Shown: positions 25,156-35,400 of the stretch, piece by piece
Position numbering within the stretch: position 1 is the first letter of the stretch
Layout of the letters: every line of letters starts with the position of its first letter
NCBI GenBank assembly: GCA_013360915.1
Contig: JABWAT010000014.1
Coordinates: forward strand, 1-58,869
Length of the DNA: 58,869 nt
Direction of reading: 5' to 3'
Origin: Bacteroidota bacterium
GTDB taxonomy: Bacteria; Bacteroidota; JABWAT01
Notes under the pieces: model-generated
The model's database searches: none
The model's input: the letters and a program-made list of their open reading frames with translations, nothing else
What the model was told of the DNA's origin: nothing
Made by a program: the position numbers and the translations under genes

Positions 25156-26199
25156 ATGGCAAACATGTATATACAATCCATTAATCATTTCAGGGCCATC
25201 GCCATTTTTTTTGTGGTCTTTGGACACAGTTTTATTATTTCTGACTACGCGCCTGATACATTCACATCACAAGTCTTTTACAATCTCGCTGCAGGAGGAA
25301 CTACCTTTTTTGTCTTCATTTCCGGCTTTTTGTTTCACCACCTTTTCCGAAGCCGGTTCGACTACCCGGATTTCATGATTAAGAAAACCAAACATGTGCT
25401 GATTCCTTTTCTGATTCTGTCGCTGATTCCGGTGCTGGTCCTATATGTGAATTACCTGGCATCCGGCCACCCTGAACGGATACTGAATTATTCTCTCATC
25501 CGGCATTTTCTTATCGGTGTTGGCGGATTTTTTATGGGGTACTGGTACATTCCATTTATCATGATCGTCTTTCTGCTATCCCCTCTTTTCAGGCAAATAC
25601 TGAAATTACCTGTTCACTTTCAGGTTATTATCACCGTGCTGTGTCTTGCTGTTTCGGTATTTCTTCACAGGGGGACCAATCTCCATTTATATTCCGTTAT
25701 TCAGAATGTGGTTTATTTTATTCCGGTCTATATGCTTGGAATGATTGTTTCAGAAAAGCGTGAAACGATTCTGGATGTATTAAAACGCACCGAAATTGTC
25801 TTTTTGCTGATTGCAATCCTCATTGCCACCCTTCAGGTGTTTTCGGGGAATCAGGGAAACTACAGAAAGGAACCCTTTATATATGCAGGGATCGACCTGA
25901 TGATTCTTCAGAAAATTTCCCTCTGTTTTTTCCTCGTCATCTGGCTTAACCGTTTTGAAACCTATAAAGAGCGATTGTTCGAACTCATCGCCTCGAACAG
26001 TTTCGGAATTTTCTTTATTCACGGAATCATCATCTGGTTAATAAAGGCAGTAAAAAAACAACATCAGTTTTCCTTTGAACACAATTCATTTTTCATCTAC
26101 CTGATGATGGCCTCAGCTATTCTGTTCACTTCCCTGCTTGTGACAGTGATTGTTAAAAAGGCACTGCCCCGTTACGGAAAATATCTGGTGGGAAATTAG
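25156..26199 (+). CDS. Acyltransferase family 3 membrane protein
   Basis: A 347-residue integral membrane protein with about ten hydrophobic helices. The N-terminal INHFRAIAIFFVVFGH and the following FFVFISGFLF are the signature of the OafA/NodX-type acyltransferase-3 family, which moves acetyl or other acyl groups onto glycans at the membrane. Its substrate is unknown. It could modify a surface polysaccharide such as that encoded after 44 kb, but it is 19 kb away. It is noticeably A+T-richer than the upstream genes. Confidence 0.88.
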   Translation: MANMYIQSINHFRAIAIFFVVFGHSFIISDYAPDTFTSQVFYNLAAGGTTFFVFISGFLFHHLFRSRFDYPDFMIKKTKHVLIPFLILSLIPVLVLYVNYLASGHPERILNYSLIRHFLIGVGGFFMGYWYIPFIMIVFLLSPLFRQILKLPVHFQVIITVLCLAVSVFLHRGTNLHLYSVIQNVVYFIPVYMLGMIVSEKRETILDVLKRTEIVFLLIAILIATLQVFSGNQGNYRKEPFIYAGIDLMILQKISLCFFLVIWLNRFETYKERLFELIASNSFGIFFIHGIIIWLIKAVKKQHQFSFEHNSFFIYLMMASAILFTSLLVTVIVKKALPRYGKYLVGN

Positions 26200-26444
26200 T
26201 CAGTTGCGATCCCCACAGTTTTCTGAGGCTACATTAACGGGCACGTGGTTTTTTAATGGAGGTCAGGAATAATGTGATAATGATCGGAGGGGCGTTGAAA
26301 GATGGGTTGAAATAAAACCGACAGGTGAAAACGGTTTTAAATCGGGTGGCATTCCACCCAATAAAAAATGGAGTCAGGTTTTGGCGGTTAAAACCCGAAG
26401 GCAGCTGAGACCTGATTTAATATCGGATAAAAACGGTCACTGAT

Positions 26445-26987
26445 TCAGAACAGCAAGAATCCAACGCCGGCATTGACAAATCCCCATCTCGGAACCGAGA
26501 CCACACGACCCCGGTACCCAAGCGGAGCCATCAGACGGACTCCTCCGGTCAGATAGACACGGCTCAGCAGTGCCACATACACACTTGAGCTTAGCGAAAA
26601 CCCCGGAATCAGCCGGGTCTCCAGAGTTCCGTCTTCCAGGCCACGTTTCATTTCTGCCAGCGCCAGTCCTCCGCCGGTGATCAGACCTGAATACCGGTTA
26701 AACCGGTCATGAAAACTGATTTCGAGGTTATAGGCATGGTGGTTAAAGTAATCCCGGTTCGCAACAATTTTATCCGAAAGGCGACTATCGTTGCCAGTCC
26801 ATTTAAGAAAAGTGGCAGACAGCAACCAGTCCGGATTGATATCATACCGGATGCTTCCCTGAAAATGAGAGACCTGACCTGTGAAAGAAACACCAGCCAA
26901 TCCACCGGAAAACTCGGTGGTGACAAACTGGGCCCGAAGGAGGATCGGGACAATCAGAAGAACAAAAAGCCAACTCATTCTTTTCAT
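26445..26987 (-). CDS. Small predicted outer-membrane barrel protein
   Basis: A 180-residue protein with a signal peptide (MKRMSWLFVLLIVPILLRA). The mature part carries GGLAGVSFTGQVSHFQGSIRYDI and a terminal GFVNAGVGFLLF, consistent with an eight-strand barrel ending in a hydrophobic strand with C-terminal Phe. Function unknown. Its ATG overlaps the metG stop (ATGA), so it is translated with methionyl-tRNA synthetase, an odd pairing with no obvious rationale. Confidence 0.7.
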   Translation of the reverse strand: MKRMSWLFVLLIVPILLRAQFVTTEFSGGLAGVSFTGQVSHFQGSIRYDINPDWLLSATFLKWTGNDSRLSDKIVANRDYFNHHAYNLEISFHDRFNRYSGLITGGGLALAEMKRGLEDGTLETRLIPGFSLSSSVYVALLSRVYLTGGVRLMAPLGYRGRVVSVPRWGFVNAGVGFLLF

Positions 26988-29032
26988 CGGACGGCACTCC
27001 CGGTCACACCATCTTCTGGCAGGAACACCGGCACCAGTTTTCCCTGTTCATTCTCAATGGCCAGAACCATTCCTTTAGACGATTCCCCCCTCATGACCCG
27101 GGGAGCGAGGTTGGCCACAATGATCACCTGCTTTCCGACCAGACTTTCTGCACTGATGTGCTGCTGCAATCCGGCCAGAACCTGCCGGGTTTCGTAACCC
27201 AGATCCACCTGAAGTTTCAGCAATTTATCGGTTCCCTTAAAAATTTCTGCGGCCAGAACTTTTCCCGCTCGCAGATCCACCGCATTAAACTGATCGATGG
27301 TAATTTCGGGTTTTTGTGGTTCCCAGGTTCTTGCCACGGGTGCTGCTGCCGGTTGATTCAGACGGGCGATCTGCTCATCAATCACCGCATCTTCAAACTT
27401 GGTAAATAAGATTCCCGGTGTCCCGATCTGATGTCCATCCGAAAGACCAAAGAAGGAAGCTGATTGCCAGTCCATCGATTCCAGCGGATCCTGAATGGCA
27501 AGCATGTCCCAGACCTGACGGGAAGCGGCCGGAATTACGGGTGAGAACAGGATGGCAAGTGAGCGGCAGACCTGCAGACACACATGAATGGTGTTTCCGC
27601 ATTTCTGAAGGTCCGTGTTCCGTGTTTTCCAGGGTTCGGTGTCGTTAAAATACTTGTTGGCGGCCCGGGCCACGTTCATGGTTTCGGCAATGGCCTCCCT
27701 GAACTTAAAGGTTTCATACAATTCCCCGATCCGGGAGGGTGCGCCGGCCAGGTAGGCCTCCATGTCCCGATCCTTGTCTGAAGGATCGGTAAGCGGAGGA
27801 ATCCGACCTCCGAAATACCGGCTGGCAAATGTCACCGTCCGGTTCACCAGATTGCCATAAATATCAGCAAGTTCGTTGTTATGCCGCGCCTGGAACTCCT
27901 TCCATGAAAAATCAGAATCCTTGGTTTCCGGAAGCGAACATCCAAGCGCATACCGGAGGGAATCTGCGGGAAATTTTTCGAGATACTCATGCAGCCAGAC
28001 CGCATAGTTACGGCTGGTGGAAAGTTTCTTCCCTTCAATATTGAGAAACTCATTGGCCGGAACATTGTCGGGCAGTACGTATTCTCCATGAGCCATCAGC
28101 ATCGCCGGAAACACAATGGCATGAAAGACAATGTTATCCTTGCCAATGAAATGAATCAGGCGGGTATCATTGCTTTTCCACCAGGTTTTCCAGAGATCGG
28201 GGTTCCCCTGCTTCGAAGCCCATTCCCGTGTCGAGGAAATGTAGCCAATCGGTGCATCGAACCAGACATACAGCACTTTTCCTTCTGCATCGGGAAGCGG
28301 CACCTTCACACCCCATTTGAGATCACGGGTAACGGCCCGGTCTTCAAGTCCTTCGCGAAACCATCCCTGACAGTAATTGACCACGTTGTCCTTCCAGTCG
28401 GGATGTTTGGCCTGCCAGGCTTCGAGTTGCTGCTGAAATTTGCCAAGTGGCAGATACCAATGGCTGGTTTCCCTGATTTCGGGCGGATTTCCGCATAGTT
28501 TACACCGGGGATCGATGAGATCGGTCTGATTCAGGTAGGAACCACAGGATTCGCACTGATCGCCGCGAGCCCCTTCCTTTTTACATTTCGGGCAGGTGCC
28601 TTCCACATACCGGTCAGCCAGAAACATGGAATCGTGGGTGCAATACAGCTGTTTCTCGGACTTTTCGACCAGAATTTTCTTCGAATGAAGCACCGAGAAA
28701 AATTCCTGACTGGTTTCGTGATGGACCGGCAGGCTGGTTCTGGAGTAGTTATCAAACCCGATTCCGAAGTCGCGGAAGGCCTTTTCCATCATCACATGGT
28801 AGCGGTCTACAATGTCCTGAGGGGATACTTTTTCCTGATCAGCTTTGATGGTAATGGGAACCCCGTGTTCATCCGAGCCACAGATGAACAGAATATCCTT
28901 CTTATTCAGCCGCTGATATTTTACAAACAGATCGGCGGGAAGGTAAGCGCCTGCCAGATGTCCGATGTGAACGGGTCCGTTTGCGTAAGGAAGGGCGGCG
29001 GTAACTAAAATCCGCCGGAAAGAGTCAGCCAT
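26984..29032 (-). CDS. metG: Methionyl-tRNA synthetase
   Basis: A 682-residue enzyme that charges tRNA(Met). It has the HIGH motif (residues 22-25, GPVHIGHL), the KMSKS equivalent KLSTS (336-340), and a zinc-binding insert with four Cys pairs (CPKCKKEG, CESC, CKLC). A C-terminal Trbp111-like tRNA-binding domain (about 570-682; FNAVDLRAGKVL) makes it the MetG1 homodimer-forming type. The length is normal for that class. A barrel gene is coupled to its 3' end. Confidence 0.97.
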   Translation of the reverse strand: MADSFRRILVTAALPYANGPVHIGHLAGAYLPADLFVKYQRLNKKDILFICGSDEHGVPITIKADQEKVSPQDIVDRYHVMMEKAFRDFGIGFDNYSRTSLPVHHETSQEFFSVLHSKKILVEKSEKQLYCTHDSMFLADRYVEGTCPKCKKEGARGDQCESCGSYLNQTDLIDPRCKLCGNPPEIRETSHWYLPLGKFQQQLEAWQAKHPDWKDNVVNYCQGWFREGLEDRAVTRDLKWGVKVPLPDAEGKVLYVWFDAPIGYISSTREWASKQGNPDLWKTWWKSNDTRLIHFIGKDNIVFHAIVFPAMLMAHGEYVLPDNVPANEFLNIEGKKLSTSRNYAVWLHEYLEKFPADSLRYALGCSLPETKDSDFSWKEFQARHNNELADIYGNLVNRTVTFASRYFGGRIPPLTDPSDKDRDMEAYLAGAPSRIGELYETFKFREAIAETMNVARAANKYFNDTEPWKTRNTDLQKCGNTIHVCLQVCRSLAILFSPVIPAASRQVWDMLAIQDPLESMDWQSASFFGLSDGHQIGTPGILFTKFEDAVIDEQIARLNQPAAAPVARTWEPQKPEITIDQFNAVDLRAGKVLAAEIFKGTDKLLKLQVDLGYETRQVLAGLQQHISAESLVGKQVIIVANLAPRVMRGESSKGMVLAIENEQGKLVPVFLPEDGVTGSAVR

Positions 29033-29043
29033 GATACATCCTG

Positions 29044-29075
29044 AAAAAAGAAACCGGGCTTCAGTTGCCCGGTTT
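29044..29075 (-). terminator. Rho-independent terminator of the barrel gene
   Basis: On the minus strand AAACCGGGC-AACTGAA-GCCCGGTTT is a perfect 9-bp hairpin followed by CTTTTTT. It begins 36 bases after the stop of the 29111-30565 gene and lies just upstream of metG, separating their transcripts. Confidence 0.85.
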
Positions 29076-29110
29076 GCTGGTAACGTTGGGTCAAAAATAC
29101 CGTTTCAGGA

Positions 29111-30565
29111 TCAGGGATTCAATTCAGTCGCATCCCAGGGTCTCAGACCCACAGCCTCTGTCGACCCGAAATACCAGGTCAGGCCGGCGGAAAGGGAATA
29201 CTCACCATTGCGCTGTCGCCAAAGGTTGTCATAAGGCCCGGGTTGAGAACCAATAAAAAATTGATAGTAGCCTGAGAGGGTCAGGGCAACCTGATCTTCG
29301 AGAAAATAATTACCGGAAGCCGTTAAATGATGATTCCAAAAGTATGTTGGTCTTCCGGCCTCAACATTCCTGTGAACATAGGTGATTTCATGGGATCCCG
29401 AAACCAGTAATCGATCAAACCATTCGTAAAATAAACCTGCCTTTATCTGTGAGGCATATTGCTGTTTTAAAGAACTCAGAGTCGATATCTGAGGTCCTCC
29501 GGAAAAGCCTCCGTTTACAAAGAAGCCCGAATTAAGGGTTAATGATTCAAAAACAGAAGCTTTCAGAACAACTGCAACGACCGATTCCTCTGTCCGGTCT
29601 GTATAGTGTCCCCAACTATTGTACTCATCATAGTCGGTTTTATTGTATCGGTGACCAAAACCAGCCTCGACCAACCATCCTTCCTGACGAATGAAACGCA
29701 TTTCACTAAGGGATTCGAAGGCATATTCCGTTTGAAAACTGCTTGCTTTACCGTATCCATCCGTTTGAGCTAACGCATCCTCAACATCCTGCCGGATCAG
29801 CTTTTCCGGACGTTCATAAAAGGAGTTATAGTAAGGTATCCTCGCAAAAATTGCAGAAAGGTTATTAACCGTTTCATCAGTGAGCGGACTGGTAATGGCT
29901 CCACTTTTTTGCAGGCGTTCTCCAAACCGGATGGCATTAATGACCGGAGTTACATTTCGAATCCTCCCATATGAAAATAAAACATCCACGTTGGTTGACT
30001 GTCTGTAATCCCGCGTGTATTCCTGATTGGACTTAAACCGCTTTCTGTTATCCGGATCCTCCCAGTCCCGGCGCAAATAATGTGAGACCATTTGGTTACC
30101 ACTTACATATGTGTATACTGACCAGGGTGCTTCATCAGACAGATAGGTCCGGTAACTAGCCCTGCCATAAAGAGTCGGGGTCTTAATCCACCTGTAACTT
30201 TCAGAGGAGACCTTCTTGTCTGTATAGAATGGTGATTTATTTTGATATGTATTCTCCTGACCAATCAGTTCAAACTCAAAGTATCCAAAAACATCCCATT
30301 GCAATGGATCGGAGTCATAGACATATTCATACTCGGGTTGAATACTGAAGTTATAATTTTCATACTGGGACATGGATTCTCTTTCCTCAACGGGTGTTTC
30401 CGTATTGTAATAGCTCCCGTTCAAATTACTGCTGAACTCAAGCGTCCCAAATCCATATCGTGTTTCAGGAATGCGGTACTTTTTCAACAAGTCAAGACCA
30501 TTCATCTGGGCCTGCAACGTGCCAGATGTTACCATCAATACAATTAACAACCATGGTTTTTTCAT
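29111..30565 (-). CDS. Predicted outer-membrane beta-barrel protein
   Basis: A 484-residue exported protein of unknown function. The signal peptide is MKKPWLLIVLMVTSGTLQA. The mature sequence is dominated by strands with alternating aromatic residues (YGFGTLEFSSNLNGSYYN, YEYVYDSDPLQWDVFGYFEF) and many Tyr and Asn, as in large outer-membrane barrels. The frame extends 19 codons upstream, but the ATG at 30565 has AAGGAG before it and starts the signal peptide. An intrinsic terminator follows at 29044-29075, so it is a single-gene unit. Confidence 0.72.
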   Translation of the reverse strand: MKKPWLLIVLMVTSGTLQAQMNGLDLLKKYRIPETRYGFGTLEFSSNLNGSYYNTETPVEERESMSQYENYNFSIQPEYEYVYDSDPLQWDVFGYFEFELIGQENTYQNKSPFYTDKKVSSESYRWIKTPTLYGRASYRTYLSDEAPWSVYTYVSGNQMVSHYLRRDWEDPDNRKRFKSNQEYTRDYRQSTNVDVLFSYGRIRNVTPVINAIRFGERLQKSGAITSPLTDETVNNLSAIFARIPYYNSFYERPEKLIRQDVEDALAQTDGYGKASSFQTEYAFESLSEMRFIRQEGWLVEAGFGHRYNKTDYDEYNSWGHYTDRTEESVVAVVLKASVFESLTLNSGFFVNGGFSGGPQISTLSSLKQQYASQIKAGLFYEWFDRLLVSGSHEITYVHRNVEAGRPTYFWNHHLTASGNYFLEDQVALTLSGYYQFFIGSQPGPYDNLWRQRNGEYSLSAGLTWYFGSTEAVGLRPWDATELNP

Positions 30566-30668
30566 AGAACTCCTTGTGAGTTTGGGATAGTTAATGCCGG
30601 TCAGTATCACCGACCCAATCAAAATTAACCAATCTTAACAGAAAAAGACAGATAAAAATCGGGTAGCG

Positions 30669-32432
30669 TCAAACCGGGTCTTTACCGGTCATGGCCCGTG
30701 GTGGGTGCCGTTCGCGTTCGACCGTGGGTTCGAATGGGGCGGGAGGATCCACCGGAGGAAGTCCAAGAATGCCGCGTGCATGGTTGATGGCTTCATCAAG
30801 GTTCCCCAGCACGTTGTCTATGCCGATTTTTTCGAGGAATCCGGCACTTTCAGAGATGAAAAGGGGCTGTGTGTGAATATCTGAAATCAGCAGATGAACA
30901 TGACTTTTCCGGCATTGTTCATAAATATCTTCCAGCGTGCGCAATCCGCCGGTATCCATGTATGGAACATTCCGCATCCGGATAATCAGCACTTTATAGT
31001 CACTGCTCCCCAGTGAGATGGATTCACGGAACTTGTGAACCGTTCCGAAAAAGAGAGGTCCGTTGATTTCGAAGACCGCCACCGACCCGGGAATGGATCG
31101 TTGCATGATGGTATTGGAATCGGTCTCACCGGTGTCCTCAGCAAAATCCTGTTTCTTCAGGGAGACGTGCGAAATATCAGCCATTTTTTTCATGAACAGG
31201 AAGGCGGCCAGCACCATTCCGATTTCGATGGCAAGAACCAGATCGAAAATAACGGTTAGCAGGAAGGCGGTCAGTAACACCACTTTATCGGTTTTAGGGC
31301 CCTTCATGATCGATCGGAAGGCATGCATTTCGCTCATGTTCCAGGCAACCACCATCAGAATTCCGGCGAGAGTGGCCATGGGGATCAGTCCGGCCCATTG
31401 CCCGGCAAGCAGCATAATCAGCAGCAGAACAATTGCATGAATCATTCCCGCAACCGGAGTCCGGCCGCCGTTCTTTACATTGGTGGCGGTTCTTGCAATG
31501 GCACCGGTGGCCGGAATACCACCGAAGATGGGAGAAGCGATGTTTGCAACCCCCTGCGCAATCAGTTCCATGTTCGACCGGTGACGACTGCCGGTCATAC
31601 CATCGGCAACCAACGCGCTTAACAGTGATTCAATGGCGGCCAGCAAGGCAATGGCGGTGGCAGGTGGAATCAGATTCCGGACGGTTTGCCAATCGAGTTG
31701 GGGAACCATGGGTGCGGGCAGCGAAGAAGGAATGGCACCAAATTTACTTTCAATGGTTTCCACCGGAAGATTAAAAACCTGAACCACCAGAGTGGTAAGA
31801 ATGACGGCTACCAGAGACCCGGGTATTTTCTGAGTCAGCCTGGGCCAGTACAAAATGGTTGCAATGGTAACGATGGCCAGGGCAGGCGCATACCAGTTTA
31901 CCGACCCAAGGTTTTCGGCGTAGGAAAACCATTTTGGGATGATTTCCGATGGGACCGACGCGATGGAAAGTCCGAAAAAATCCTTGACCTGTGTGGAAAA
32001 AATAATGACCGCAATTCCCGAGGTGAATCCGGTCACGATGGGATAGGGTATAAACTTGATGTAGGTTCCCATTCTGGTCAGACCCATGATGATGAGAATG
32101 ACACCGGCCATGAAGGTTGAAATGAGAAGTCCGTTCAGGCCGTAAGTGCCCACCACACCGCTGACGATCACCACAAAGGCACCGGTTGGACCACCAATCT
32201 GCACCCGGCTTCCACCGAGGAATGAAATCAGAAATCCGGCAATCACCGCAGTGATGAGGCCTTTCTCTGGTGATACACCAGAGGCTATGGCAAAGGCGAT
32301 GGCCAGGGGAAGAGCGACAATTCCGACGATGATTCCGGCCTGAAGGTCTTTCAGGAACAGTTCGGCGTTATAGGTCTGGAGGGTGGTGAAAAATTTGGGT
32401 TTGAATGTAAGTGGCAGTGGAATTCTGAACAT
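30669..32432 (-). CDS. SulP-family anion transporter with STAS domain
   Basis: A 587-residue SLC26/SulP transporter. The family signature ALPLAIAFAIASGVSPEKGL and GGSRVQIGGPTGAF lies in the first membrane segments. About twelve helices end near residue 410, and a cytoplasmic STAS domain (about 440-560) contains FEINGPLFFGTVHKF and DTGGLRTLEDI. Family members carry sulfate, bicarbonate or other anions. The gene lies 7 bp after a hybrid histidine kinase and is probably co-transcribed with it. With the sulfate-activation operon only 5 kb away, sulfate uptake is attractive, but bicarbonate is equally possible. Confidence 0.9.
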   Translation of the reverse strand: MFRIPLPLTFKPKFFTTLQTYNAELFLKDLQAGIIVGIVALPLAIAFAIASGVSPEKGLITAVIAGFLISFLGGSRVQIGGPTGAFVVIVSGVVGTYGLNGLLISTFMAGVILIIMGLTRMGTYIKFIPYPIVTGFTSGIAVIIFSTQVKDFFGLSIASVPSEIIPKWFSYAENLGSVNWYAPALAIVTIATILYWPRLTQKIPGSLVAVILTTLVVQVFNLPVETIESKFGAIPSSLPAPMVPQLDWQTVRNLIPPATAIALLAAIESLLSALVADGMTGSRHRSNMELIAQGVANIASPIFGGIPATGAIARTATNVKNGGRTPVAGMIHAIVLLLIMLLAGQWAGLIPMATLAGILMVVAWNMSEMHAFRSIMKGPKTDKVVLLTAFLLTVIFDLVLAIEIGMVLAAFLFMKKMADISHVSLKKQDFAEDTGETDSNTIMQRSIPGSVAVFEINGPLFFGTVHKFRESISLGSSDYKVLIIRMRNVPYMDTGGLRTLEDIYEQCRKSHVHLLISDIHTQPLFISESAGFLEKIGIDNVLGNLDEAINHARGILGLPPVDPPAPFEPTVERERHPPRAMTGKDPV

Positions 32433-32439
32433 GGGACGG

Positions 32440-35400
32440 TTAAGATTTCCGCCGGTCTAAACGGGTTCTGATCACAGAAGCCAACTCTTCGGGGCGGTAT
32501 GGTTTTTCTATAAAGGCGGTTATGCCCTGTTTTTCGAGCGCCTGACGCTCATCGGGATCAATATAACCGCTGGCAAGAATAAATGGTACCGACGGAAGTA
32601 TGTTTTTCAGATAGTCGTGTAACTGTCCGCCATTCATCACGGGAAGTCCATAATCAGACAGGATCAGGTCAATGGGCTCTTTCCGGTTCTGGATCAGATC
32701 GATGGCTTCCACCGAGTTGAATGCCGAGAGAACATGGTACCCCTTCGAGATCAGCACTTCCATGACCAGGTCGCGCAACATTTCTTCATCTTCGACCAGG
32801 AGGATGGTTTCGTTTCCTCCCCGCACCTCGGTCACGGTTGTGACTTCCATCCCCTGAACAGTGGAAACAACTTCTTCAACCGGCAGATAAATGGTAAACG
32901 AGGTTCCTTTTCCTGCGACACTATCCACTTCAATGAATCCACGATGGGCGGTGATTATTCCGTAAGCAACCGACAGTCCCAGACCGGTTCCTTTTCCAAT
33001 GTCCTTGGTGGTAAAAAAGGGTTCGAATATCCGGTTGATCACATTGGAAGGAATTCCCATTCCGGAATCGGATACCACCACCTGGACATAGGATTTGGCA
33101 ATGGCATTCCGGATTCTCTGATTGAGGGAATCCCCATCAAGAACAGAGGTGGTGACCGACAGGTGTCCGCCGCCAGGCATGGCATCGCGTGAATTTACAC
33201 ACAGGTTGAGGAACACCTGATACAATTGCGTTGAGTCGCCCTGAATGACCGGCATTTTTCCAGTGTACTCTGAATGGAAGGTGATATTTTTCGGGAACGT
33301 TTCACGGATGATTTTTTCGATATCGAGTAAAATATCGGTGATATCGATTTTTTCGGCACGGGTCTCACTTTTTCTGGCAAAGGTGAGCAGTTGCCTGACC
33401 ATACCGGTTCCGCGTTCGGCCGCCTGATGAATAATCTGAGCATCGCGAAGCAATCTCGGATCGGATTGAACCCGGTTTTCGAGCATCTGAGCCCGGCCGA
33501 GAATAATGGCCAACAGATTATTGAAATCATGGGCAATGCCACCGGCCAGCGTTCCAATGCTCTGCAATTTCTGGGACTGAACCAATTGATGCTCCAATTC
33601 GCGACGTTTGGAATCATCGAGCAGATATCCCTTGATTTCGGAGACCTGACCAGCCGAATTTTTCGTCAGAATAAAACTGGTGACAGCATAAACGGTCTTT
33701 CCATCCTGCCGGACCATTTCATTTTCAAGGTACTCAAGCCGGCCTTCGCGTGAGAGCGCATTCAGGATGTCTTTCCAGACTGAGGTGGTTCTGAAAAGGG
33801 TCGAAAAATGAACAGTTTTCGCGGTTTTCAGGTCATCAAATCCGAACATTTTCAGGTAGGACGGATTTGCATCCACCAGTTTACCATCAGCCGTGAGAAT
33901 AATATTGGCTGACAGGTCTTCTCTGAACAACCGGCGGTATTTCTCTTCCGAGCGGCTCAGGTCTTCCTGTGCTTTCCGTTTTGAGGTGATGTTTCGGGCA
34001 ACCAGCATTCCATAAACCACTTCATTCTGATCATCGGTGATGGGAACATAATGATACAGATACCATTTATCCTGAAAGGCCAGTTCGGCTGAATGAGGTT
34101 TGCCCGAGAAAACATACCGCATATTGGGTTCAAAAAGGGCCACCAGATCGGGAGGGAACAACTCATAGAGAGTCCGTCCCATCAGTTCTTCTTTTTTCAT
34201 CCCATTTGCTTCAATTTCCGGACCATCCACCAGAAGGAAACGCAAATCCTGGTTGTACAGCATGATGGCACTTTCAGGCAACCGTTCCACCAGAAACTTA
34301 TATCGCTGTTCACTCATCTTGAGGGCCAGATCGGCCGCGCGTCGCTGGTGACTCAGAATGGTCTGCGCCATGTAATCGGCCATTTCGCCCGCAAACCGGA
34401 TCTCATCGGGGGTCCATTCACGGCGTGAACGGCTTTCAATACAGATCACCCCTTCCAACTTTCCGGTTACCCGTATTCCGGCATCAAGCAAAGAGAGAAT
34501 GCCATTGGGTTGCAGATAGGAAACCGCGAGTTCGCGGGTTCGTGCATCGCCGGCCGCATCGGTTGCATCGATAACCCTCGACCGCTCCAGGGCCTGGAAG
34601 TATCGAGGAAAATCATCTGACCGCAGTTCGAATCCAGACTCATGCAACTGTGATTGTCTGTCAAACAGATCAACACACAGCAACTGTCCGGTGGAAACAT
34701 CGCCGAGCCAGACCGACACACGGTCAGCCCTGACCACCGACGAGGTACTTTCAGTGATGGACCGGGAGACCGATTCGACATTTCCGTCACGAAGCTGAGG
34801 GGAAAACGTCAGCTTCATCAGGGCCATTCGCTGGCGTCTTAACCGGTCGAGAAGCTTTGCCTGCTCATCTCCCAGTTTTTTGATTTCAGTAATATCAGAA
34901 ATGGTCAGAAGCCTGGCTTGCTGCTGACGGAAGCGGAAGGGTTTGACCGATACAGTAAAAAAACGATCATTCACCGGCTCAGTCAGATCAAACTGCCGGC
35001 TGGTGGCAGCGGTTTGCCCGATAAGCGATCCATCTGCAAACACCGGGAACAACTCACTGATTAACCGCACCACCGATCCCGGATTGAAGGTTTCGCGAAA
35101 CACCTGGTTTTCCTGAATGATTTCCCCTGTTTCAGAAACGACCACCACAGCCGAATCGATGGAATTGAGGACCAGAAGCAATTCGGATTCAGCCTCGCCA
35201 CGCCGATGGGTTTCATCGGTCAGCTGGATGACATACCGGTGAAGCGTGTTGGCAAATACCCAGACCAGAATCATCATGAAGATGAGCAGGACCGAATAAA
35301 TGATCAGTTTGGTAAAAATCGTGTGTTCAACCTGGGCGGCCGGAAGCAATTGGTAATAATCGATGACCGTCAGAAATCCGGCCCAGATCAGACTGATGGT

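Noticed and set aside
29033-29110. Riboswitch or T-box upstream of metG
   Set aside because: The only structure is a perfect hairpin with a T-run that terminates the upstream gene; no T-box or SAM motif is visible.
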